Part shown: in pieces, positions 51,539-58,947 of the stretch
Position numbering within the stretch: position 1 is the first letter of the stretch
How the letters are laid out: the number at the start of each line of letters is the position of its first letter
From: Mesonia maritima
GTDB lineage: Bacteria; Bacteroidota; Bacteroidia; Flavobacteriales; Flavobacteriaceae
Direction of reading: 5' to 3'
Assembly: GCF_042433895.1 (NCBI RefSeq)
Contig: NZ_JBHLUA010000004.1
Location: forward strand, 124,001-188,000
Length of the DNA stretch: 64,000 bases
Program-made: the position numbers and the translations under genes
The notes under the pieces: generated by a model
Databases searched by the model: none
Seen by the model: the letters and a program-made list of their open reading frames with translations, nothing else
What the model was told of the DNA's origin: nothing

Positions 51539-53211
51539 GATTTTGATTGGTAAGCCGAAGCGTGAACATTTGCTACAGCTCTACCGGAAGGGTCGTTAAG
51601 GTTTTTAAAACTTTCGTCCCATTCTAATGCAATAGGTGAACTACAAGCGACCGATTTTACTGATGGTACACTTTTGGCCGCAGCATCACTAGGAAAATGC
51701 TCTTCGAAAATATTTCTGTAGTAATATTCCTCCTTGCTCATTGGGGATTGAGTAGGAAATCTGTAGTGCGCATTTTCCAGTTGTTCGTCAGTCACTTTTT
51801 CGTTCACCATTTCTTTAAGCGTGTCGATCCAGCTATAACCGACACCGTCAGAAAATTGTTCTTTTTGTCTCCACGCAACGCTTTCGGGTAAATAATTCTC
51901 GAAAGCTTTTCGTAGAATCCATTTTTCCATGCGTTCTGGAGTAATCATTTTATCTTGTGGATTTAATCGCATCGCGACATCCATAAATTCTTTGTCAAGA
52001 AAAGGAACACGTCCTTCAATTCCCCAAGCGGCTAAAGATTTGTTAGCTCTCAGGCAATCGTACATATGCAATTTGTCGAGTTTTCGTACGGTTTCTTTAT
52101 GAAATTCTTCAGCATTTGGAGCTTTATGAAAGTATAAATATCCGCCAAAAATTTCATCGCTACCTTCGCCGCTTAGCACCATTTTAATTCCCATAGATTT
52201 AATAACACGCGCCATTAAATACATTGGTGTAGAAGCTCGAATAGTTGTTACATCGTAGGTTTCTAGATGATAAATTACATCTCTAATCGCATCGATTCCT
52301 TCTTGAATTGTAAATTCAATTTCGTGATGAATAGTTTTTAGATGTTTCGCAACTTTTTCTGCCGCGGCTAAATCTGGTGAACCTTCTAAACCAATTGCAA
52401 AAGAATGCAATTGTGGCCACCACGCATCTGTATTATTATCTTCTTCAATTCTTTTTTGAGAATAAATTTTAGCGATAGCTGAAGTAATAGAAGAATCTAA
52501 ACCGCCGGAAAGTAAAACTCCGTAAGGGACATCAGACATTAATTGGCGTTTCACTGCCGCTTCTAATGCTTTTTGTAATTCTTCAACATCACTTTTATTA
52601 TCTTTTACATTTTCAAAATCCATCCAATCACGTTCGTACCAACGTACAAAACCATTGGAGTTTTTTGTCATATAATGTCCAGGAGGAAAAAGCTCAATTT
52701 TAGTACACGTTCCTTCTAGAGCTTTTAATTCTGAAGCAACATAAAAAGTTCCGTTTTTATCCCACCCAATGTAAAGCGGAATAATTCCCATATGATCGCG
52801 CGCAATTAAGTAATCATCATTTTCGGTATCATAAAGCGCGAAACCAAATATTCCGTTTAAGTCATCTAAAAACTCAGCTCCTTTTTCTTCATATAAAGCT
52901 AAGATAATTTCGCAGTCAGATTTTGTTTGAAACTCATAATCATTTCTGATATGTTTGCGAAGTTCCTTATGATTGTAAATTTCACCATTTGCTGCTAGAA
53001 CCAAGTTTTTCTCTTTATTTAAAAGAGGTTGTTTTCCGGAAGCAGGATCAACAATAGCAAGACGTTCATGGGTTAAAATTGCATTTTCATTACTAAAAAT
53101 ACCACTCCAATCAGGTCCGCGATGTCTCACTTTTTTAGAAAGCTTGAGCAATTTAGGACGTAACGCCTCTTCTTGCTCTTTTAAATCGAAAGCACACACA
53201 ATTCCACACAC
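51523..53211 (-). CDS. asnB: Asparagine synthase (glutamine hydrolysing), AsnB
   Basis: The 562-residue protein begins MCGIVCAFDLKE with the N-terminal nucleophile Cys2 of the class II amidotransferase domain, then NGEIYNHKELRKHI and FGFALYD. The C-terminal synthetase has the pyrophosphate loop LLSGGLDSSITSAIA and LSGEGSDEIFGGYLYF. It makes asparagine from aspartate, glutamine and ATP. Length and motifs are as in E. coli AsnB (554). The gene ends inside its own terminator hairpin. It lies between the men genes but is on the opposite strand. Confidence 0.96.
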   Translation of the reverse strand: MCGIVCAFDLKEQEEALRPKLLKLSKKVRHRGPDWSGIFSNENAILTHERLAIVDPASGKQPLLNKEKNLVLAANGEIYNHKELRKHIRNDYEFQTKSDCEIILALYEEKGAEFLDDLNGIFGFALYDTENDDYLIARDHMGIIPLYIGWDKNGTFYVASELKALEGTCTKIELFPPGHYMTKNSNGFVRWYERDWMDFENVKDNKSDVEELQKALEAAVKRQLMSDVPYGVLLSGGLDSSITSAIAKIYSQKRIEEDNNTDAWWPQLHSFAIGLEGSPDLAAAEKVAKHLKTIHHEIEFTIQEGIDAIRDVIYHLETYDVTTIRASTPMYLMARVIKSMGIKMVLSGEGSDEIFGGYLYFHKAPNAEEFHKETVRKLDKLHMYDCLRANKSLAAWGIEGRVPFLDKEFMDVAMRLNPQDKMITPERMEKWILRKAFENYLPESVAWRQKEQFSDGVGYSWIDTLKEMVNEKVTDEQLENAHYRFPTQSPMSKEEYYYRNIFEEHFPSDAAAKSVPSVKSVACSSPIALEWDESFKNLNDPSGRAVANVHASAYQSKSTVED

Positions 53212-53446
53212 AGCTTTACGGTTTTAGATTAGTAATTTTTCTTAAACGATAGGATAATATTCGGAAATTTATACGGATTAGTTAAAAGGAATAATTTTAT
53301 TTAGTTTAAATGTTTAAAAAATTAGATATAATGTAATTGTATTTTAAGGTAATAGTTTCGTAAAATAAATCTGTGATTACAGTTTCTTTTGAAATCTTGC
53401 TTTGAATATTTTAAAAAACTTAATTTTACAAGAAAATAAAAATACT

Positions 53447-54286
53447 ATGAACGAAATAAAGTGGGAAACCGCCAAAGAATACGAAGATATCACCTATAAA
53501 AAATCTAACGGAGTAGCGCGAATCGCATTTAACAGACCTGATGTGAGAAATGCTTTTCGTCCTAAAACAACTTCAGAATTATACGATGCTTTTTACGATG
53601 CGCAAGAAGATACCTCAATAGGTGTAGTTTTACTTTCAGCTGAAGGACCTTCTTCAAAAGACGGAAAATGGGCGTTTTGTAGTGGTGGCGATCAAAAAGC
53701 ACGCGGAAAAGAAGGTTATGTTGGAGATGATGGTTACCATCGTTTAAATATTTTAGAAGTTCAGCGTTTAATTCGGTTTATGCCAAAAGTTGTTATTGCG
53801 GTAGTTCCCGGTTGGGCTGTTGGTGGCGGACATAGTTTACACGTAGTTTGCGATATGACCTTGGCAAGTAAAGAACACGCGATTTTTAAACAAACCGATG
53901 CCGATGTTACAAGTTTTGATGGTGGTTACGGTTCTGCATATTTAGCGAAAATGATAGGGCAGAAAAAAGCGCGCGAGATTTTTTTCCTCGGAAGAAATTA
54001 TTCAGCTCAAGAAGCTTTTGAAATGGGAATGGTGAACGAAGTGATTCCGCATACCGATTTGGAAGATACAGCTTACGAATGGGCGCAAGAAATTTTAAAG
54101 AAATCACCAATTTCTATAAAAATGCTAAAGTTCGCTATGAATTTAACCGACGACGGAATGGTCGGTCAACAAGTTTTTGCGGGAGAAGCAACACGATTGG
54201 CGTATATGACCGATGAAGCGAAAGAGGGAAGAAACGCGTTTTTAGAAAAGCGTCAACCAAATTTTGATAAAAAATGGATTCCATAG
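53447..54286 (+). CDS. menB: 1,4-dihydroxy-2-naphthoyl-CoA synthase
   Basis: The 279-residue crotonase-fold protein has NEIKWETAKEYEDITYKKSN, ARIAFNRPDVRNAFRPKTTS, FCSGGDQKARG, VPGWAVGGGHSLHVVCDM and the C-terminal FAGEATRLAYMTDEA-KEGRNAFLEKR, all MenB signatures (the SGGDQ motif distinguishes it from other crotonases). It closes the ring of o-succinylbenzoyl-CoA. The frame is open 15 codons upstream to a TTG, but the ATG at 53447 matches family length. It overlaps the next gene by 13 bases. Confidence 0.95.
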   Translation: MNEIKWETAKEYEDITYKKSNGVARIAFNRPDVRNAFRPKTTSELYDAFYDAQEDTSIGVVLLSAEGPSSKDGKWAFCSGGDQKARGKEGYVGDDGYHRLNILEVQRLIRFMPKVVIAVVPGWAVGGGHSLHVVCDMTLASKEHAIFKQTDADVTSFDGGYGSAYLAKMIGQKKAREIFFLGRNYSAQEAFEMGMVNEVIPHTDLEDTAYEWAQEILKKSPISIKMLKFAMNLTDDGMVGQQVFAGEATRLAYMTDEAKEGRNAFLEKRQPNFDKKWIP

Positions 54287-54807
54287 AAAATTCAGCTTTT
54301 ACAAATCGCGCCATCGCTATTGAAGAATTGCCGGCTTACGAAGAATTATCCTTCAATTCGGTTTCAATAAAACAACGTACAAAAGGTTTTATTCAAGTAA
54401 GTATATTTTTATTTATTTGTTTAATCGGCTTAGGTTTTGGCTTTTATTTTGAAATGCCTGAAATATTATTTTACATCGCGATTCCTATTATAAGTTTTAT
54501 CTCTTTATTTAGTTATATAAATATATTTTTATTGCAGAAAACCTATGGTTATGCGTTAAGAGAAAAAGATATTATCTATAAACGCGGTTACATCACGCAA
54601 AAAACAACCATTGTTCCTTTTAATAGAATTCAACATGTCTCGACTTCTCGCGGATTCATAGATAAAATTTTAGGAATTGCTAATTTAAAGATTTTTACAG
54701 CTGGCGGTCACGGAAGCGATATAAAAATTCCGGGTTTAATGCCCGATCTTGCTCAAAAATTGAAGGAAGCAGTTGCTAAGAAAGTTAGTTTAGAAGATGA
54801 ACAATAA
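54274..54807 (+). CDS. Membrane protein with one bacterial PH (bPH2) domain
   Basis: A 177-residue protein with two hydrophobic helices (about 40-85: QVSIFLFICLIGLGFGFYFE and LFYIAIPIISFISLFSYINI) and a bPH2 domain at about 90-165 (KDIIYKRGYITQKTTIVPFN, RIQHVSTSRGFIDKIL, LKIFTAGGHGSDIKIPGL). It is of the YdbS type. Its ATG lies inside the end of menB (13-base overlap), and it overlaps the next gene by 11 bases, so all three are probably coupled. Function of the YdbS/YdbT pair is unknown. Confidence 0.85.
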   Translation: MDSIENSAFTNRAIAIEELPAYEELSFNSVSIKQRTKGFIQVSIFLFICLIGLGFGFYFEMPEILFYIAIPIISFISLFSYINIFLLQKTYGYALREKDIIYKRGYITQKTTIVPFNRIQHVSTSRGFIDKILGIANLKIFTAGGHGSDIKIPGLMPDLAQKLKEAVAKKVSLEDEQ

Positions 54808-56326
54808 AGCTTTTGAAATTCCACAGCGCCAATCTACGATTGGGGTTTTATTTATATTTCTTACTACTCTCTATAAAATTGCACGAGGTTTATGGATTTT
54901 CTTTGCGTACATTCTTTTTAAAGGAGTAACTAAAGAAGGCGTTTATATTTTATGGGGATTATTGTTTGTGGCTATTTTAAGCTTACTATTCAGTATCTTA
55001 AATTACCGAAATTTTAAATTTCATATTAATTACAAGAGTAAAGAATTTGTATTAGAAAAAGGAGTTCTATCTACAGAATTAATTAATATTCCGTTCGATA
55101 AAATTCAACAAGTTTATTTTAAACGTTCACTGCTACAACAAATTATAAATGTTTATAGTGTCGTTGTAGATACCGCCGGAAGCAGTAAAAAGGAAATTAA
55201 TATCAAAGCACTTTCTCGAGAAAAAGCCAATAGTTTACGAGAAATTTTAATGGAATTAGCAGAAGCTGAAACCGAAGAAAATCAATTTATTTCTGAAGAA
55301 AAAGAAGCAACCGCTAAGGAAGAAAGAAAATCAGTTTCTTGGACGTATAAACTTACACTTTCCTCACTCATAAAAATCGGTTTAACCTCTAATTACATTC
55401 GCGGAATTTGGCTTTTACTCATTTTTCTTACCACTATTCAAAATGAATTGAATTCCTTACCTGAAGGAAAAATCTATGTAGATAAAGCTTTTGATTATTT
55501 GGAAAATAATTTTAGCGAAATTCTTCAAATTTATGCGGTTTTATTTTTCTTTTTGCTAGTAATGTTCGTTTTGGGAATTTTTATAACTTTTGTTGAAGTT
55601 TTTATAAAATATTACGGACTAGAGCTTACGCAAACCCACGATACGCTCGATTTACAAATGGGATTAAAAACCAATACGCGAACTTCTCTTAAACCCAAAA
55701 GAGTTCAATTATTAAAAGAAAATACAAACCCAATTCAGAAATATTTAAATTTATATGAAGTTCAACTTTCGGTTGCAAGTAGTGAAGATACGCTAAACAA
55801 AAACACCATAAAAATTCCGGGTTTACGAAAAGAACACCTCCACAAAATAAATTATTTTCTATATAAAAAGGAAGAAGAAAATTTTACAATTTATAAACCG
55901 AACATTATTTGGCTGTTCCGTAATCTTTATTTAACAATACTTCCTGTATTTGTAATTTTAATCGGTGTCAATTATTTTTTTGAATGGTTAAACTGGTGGA
56001 ATATAGCAAGCATTCTCATGTTCTACGGAATTTTAGTCGGCATATTTCAATACCTCGCTTACAACAAAACATCGTTACGTATTTCAGCTAATTTTATTGA
56101 AAAAAAATCTGGCGTTTGGAACCAAACCATCGAGCGTTTAGAACTGTATAAATTACAATCGGTTACCGTAAAACAGCCCTTTTGGTACAAAAAGCGAGAT
56201 TTATATAATGTGGTATTTCATACAGCCGGTGGCGATTTAGCTTATCGCGCTTTACCTGCTGAAATTTTAAAAGAAATGAATTACAGTTTATACAAAATAG
56301 AAACATCCACGAAAGCGTGGATGTAA
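54797..56326 (+). CDS. Membrane protein with three bPH2 domains (YdbT-like)
   Basis: A 509-residue protein. Hydrophobic helices lie near the N-terminus (GVLFIFLTTLYKIARGLWIF, EGVYILWGLLFVAILSLLFS), around 200-255 and around 375-420. Three bPH2 domains follow the helices: about 70-150 (VLEKGVLSTELINIPFDKIQ), 275-345 (LQMGLKTNTRTSLKPKRVQ) and 425-500 (KKSGVWNQTIERLELYKLQ). This is the YdbT architecture, found with YdbS across bacteria. Function unknown. Transcription runs towards the convergent dehydrogenase gene, 26 bases away. Confidence 0.86.
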   Translation: MNNKAFEIPQRQSTIGVLFIFLTTLYKIARGLWIFFAYILFKGVTKEGVYILWGLLFVAILSLLFSILNYRNFKFHINYKSKEFVLEKGVLSTELINIPFDKIQQVYFKRSLLQQIINVYSVVVDTAGSSKKEINIKALSREKANSLREILMELAEAETEENQFISEEKEATAKEERKSVSWTYKLTLSSLIKIGLTSNYIRGIWLLLIFLTTIQNELNSLPEGKIYVDKAFDYLENNFSEILQIYAVLFFFLLVMFVLGIFITFVEVFIKYYGLELTQTHDTLDLQMGLKTNTRTSLKPKRVQLLKENTNPIQKYLNLYEVQLSVASSEDTLNKNTIKIPGLRKEHLHKINYFLYKKEEENFTIYKPNIIWLFRNLYLTILPVFVILIGVNYFFEWLNWWNIASILMFYGILVGIFQYLAYNKTSLRISANFIEKKSGVWNQTIERLELYKLQSVTVKQPFWYKKRDLYNVVFHTAGGDLAYRALPAEILKEMNYSLYKIETSTKAWM

Positions 56327-56352
56327 TCTATTTTATGGATGAGTTTCAAAAA

Positions 56353-58773
56353 TTATCCTATCGCAGGAAATTTTGAAGGATTTACTTCATTAAAAATTTC
56401 GTAAACCTTTTCAAAAATATCTTCAGCAGAAGGTTTAGAGAAATAATCTCCATCGGTTCCGTAAGCGGGTCTATGAGCTTTTGCTGTTAAGGTTTGCGGT
56501 TTACTATCTAAATGAAGGTAAGCGTTTTGATTATCTAAAATTTCAGATAAAATATACGCTGAAGCTCCACCTGGAACATCTTCGTCGATGACTAATAAAC
56601 GGTTTGTTTTAGCCACACTTTTTACAATATCATGATTTCTATCGAAAGGTAACAAGGTTTGTACATCAATAATTTCAGCTTCAATACCTACCTGTGCTAA
56701 ATCTCTAGCTGCTTCTTCAATAATTCTTAAGGTTGAACCGTAAGAAACCAAAGTGATGTCCTTTCCTTCGCGAATTGTCTCTACCACACCTAAAGGAGTT
56801 CTAAATTCCCCTAAATTATTAGGCATTTTTTCCTTTAATCGGTAACCATTTAAACATTCTACAATTAAACCCGGTTCATCGCCTTCTAAAAGTGTATTGT
56901 AAAAACCGGCAGCTTTGGTCATATTTCTTGGTACAGCAATATGAATACCGCGTAATAAATGCGTAATTCCACCCATTGGCGATCCACTATGCCAAATTCC
57001 TTCCAATCGGTGACCACGAGTTCTTACAATCAGCGGCGCTTTTTGTTTTCCTTTGGTTCGGTAATGAAGTGTTGCCAAATCATCACTCATAATTTGTAAG
57101 GCATAAAGAATGTAATCTAAATACTGAATTTCAGCAATAGGTCGAAGTCCGCGCATTGCCATTCCAATTCCTTGTCCTAAAATGGTAGCTTCACGAATTC
57201 CTGCGTCAGAAACACGGAATTCACCATATTTATCTTGCATTCCTTCTAAACCTTGATTTACATCACCAATATCTCCGGTATCTTCACCAAAAATTAAAGT
57301 TTCAGGTTTGTTTTCAAAAATCTTATCGAAGTTATCACGCAAAACTAATCTTCCATCAACTTCTTCAGCATCGTCGTCATAACTTGGTTTTACTTCTTCA
57401 ATATTTAAAGCAGACCATTCGCTTTGGCTATATAAATGACTGCTATATTCTGGTTGAGTAATTTCTTTAAAGTTGCTAATCCAATTTTGCAATTCTGTTT
57501 TAGCTGAAGAATCTTCATTAATTACATAGCGAAGTGCTTTTCTAGCGGTACGTAATACTTCAAATTTTTGAACATTTTTTATTTCTGAAAGTTCTTTTTT
57601 CAGCTGATTTATGAAGTTTTTATTTTCACTACTTTCAGCTAAATCATTCAGTAAAGTAATTACTTTTTTCTGTTCTTTTTTCGGCTGATCTCCAAAAGCA
57701 TTCCAGGCTGCTTTTTTGCCTTCTCTAACTTCTTTTTTAGCCTCTTTTTCAATTTCGGCAAGTTCTTCTTCCGTGGCAATGTCGCTTTCTAACATCCATT
57801 GACGCATTTGCGCATTACAATCGTATTCTTTTTCCCATTCTAAGCGCTCTTTACTTTTGTATCGCTCATGAGATCCTGAAGTTGAATGACCTTGGGGTTG
57901 CGTAAGTTGAACCACATGAATTAAAACCGGAATGTGTTTTTCTCTCGAAATTTCGCCAGCTTTTTCATAAGTTTCCATTAAGCTAGGATAATCCCAACCG
58001 TTTACCACCATAATTTCGTAACCGTCATTATCTTCATCACGTTGGAAACCTTTTACGATTTCAGAAATATTTTCTTTGGTAGTTTGGTATTTAGCAGGAA
58101 CAGAAATACCGTATTCATCATCCCAAACACTAATTACCATAGGTACTTGCATAACGCCGGCAGCGTTTAACGTTTCCCAGAATAAACCTTCACTTGTACT
58201 AGCGTTCCCAATTGTCCCCCAAGCAACTTCATTTCCTTTTACTGAAAATTTATTGGCTTCGATAATTCCATCTACATTTCTGTAAATTTTAGAAGCTTGT
58301 GCTAACCCAAGTAACCGTGGCATTTGTCCGGCAGTTGGAGAAATATCTGCACTTGAATTGGGTTGTTCGGTTAAATTTTTCCAACTTCCGTCTTCATTTA
58401 AACTATGCGTTCCGAAATGACCGCCCATTTGTCTTCCGCCGGCCATTGGTTCGTGTTCAATATCGGTATTGGCGTACAATCCTGCGAAAAATTCTTGCAC
58501 GGATAATAAGCCTAACGCCATCATAAAAGTTTGATCTCTATAATAACCTGAACGGAAATCTCCGTTTTTAAATGCTTTTGCTAAAGCTAATTGCGGAACT
58601 TCTTTTCCATCTCCAAAAATACCGAATTTAGCTTTTCCGGTAAGTACTTCGCGACGTCCCAAAAGACTACATTCTCTACTAATTACAGCGGTTTTGTAAT
58701 CTTCGATTACTTGCTGTTTAAAATCTTCAAATGAAATATCTTTATTCTTAACTTGTGTTTCTGTATCCTGCAT
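56353..58773 (-). CDS. 2-oxoacid dehydrogenase E1, fused alpha and beta subunits
   Basis: The 806-residue protein starts MQDTETQVKNKDISFEDFKQ. The alpha part (about 1-400) has the E1-alpha pattern with GRQMGGHFG, SPTAGQMPRLLGLAQASK and GNASTSEGLFWETLNAA (thiamine diphosphate region). The beta part (about 480-806) has LIFGEDTGDIGDVNQGLEGM, EATILGQGIGMAMRGLRPI, LRGIHIAVPRNM and VTLVSYGSTLRIIEEAA. The fused type is common in Bacteroidota and acts on pyruvate or branched-chain 2-oxoacids; the exact substrate is not decidable here. The longer frame up to 58827 overlaps a TATCTTCG promoter-like box, so the ATG at 58773 is the start. Confidence 0.9.
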   Translation of the reverse strand: MQDTETQVKNKDISFEDFKQQVIEDYKTAVISRECSLLGRREVLTGKAKFGIFGDGKEVPQLALAKAFKNGDFRSGYYRDQTFMMALGLLSVQEFFAGLYANTDIEHEPMAGGRQMGGHFGTHSLNEDGSWKNLTEQPNSSADISPTAGQMPRLLGLAQASKIYRNVDGIIEANKFSVKGNEVAWGTIGNASTSEGLFWETLNAAGVMQVPMVISVWDDEYGISVPAKYQTTKENISEIVKGFQRDEDNDGYEIMVVNGWDYPSLMETYEKAGEISREKHIPVLIHVVQLTQPQGHSTSGSHERYKSKERLEWEKEYDCNAQMRQWMLESDIATEEELAEIEKEAKKEVREGKKAAWNAFGDQPKKEQKKVITLLNDLAESSENKNFINQLKKELSEIKNVQKFEVLRTARKALRYVINEDSSAKTELQNWISNFKEITQPEYSSHLYSQSEWSALNIEEVKPSYDDDAEEVDGRLVLRDNFDKIFENKPETLIFGEDTGDIGDVNQGLEGMQDKYGEFRVSDAGIREATILGQGIGMAMRGLRPIAEIQYLDYILYALQIMSDDLATLHYRTKGKQKAPLIVRTRGHRLEGIWHSGSPMGGITHLLRGIHIAVPRNMTKAAGFYNTLLEGDEPGLIVECLNGYRLKEKMPNNLGEFRTPLGVVETIREGKDITLVSYGSTLRIIEEAARDLAQVGIEAEIIDVQTLLPFDRNHDIVKSVAKTNRLLVIDEDVPGGASAYILSEILDNQNAYLHLDSKPQTLTAKAHRPAYGTDGDYFSKPSAEDIFEKVYEIFNEVNPSKFPAIG

Positions 58774-58796
58774 GAGTATTTCTTTTTTCGTGGTAG

Positions 58797-58804
58797 CGAA
58801 GATA
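58797..58804 (-). promoter_or_regulatory. Candidate -7 box (TATCTTCG, one mismatch) for the E1 gene
   Basis: Reverse-strand TATCTTCGC differs from TAnnTTTG at one position and lies 23 bases before the chosen ATG. It is inside the longer open frame, so use of that extended start would be incompatible with this promoter. Confidence 0.35.
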
Positions 58805-58947
58805 CTAAAAATCACTCGAAATGTCAATTAAAAATAGGAGGGAGGTTTGAGTTTTTTGAAGTTAAATGCATTTTTAATTGAATAATCTGTAATTTATTCA
58901 GCTTTAAATGAAAATACTTAATTATTCTGTAAATTTTTGCGAATATT

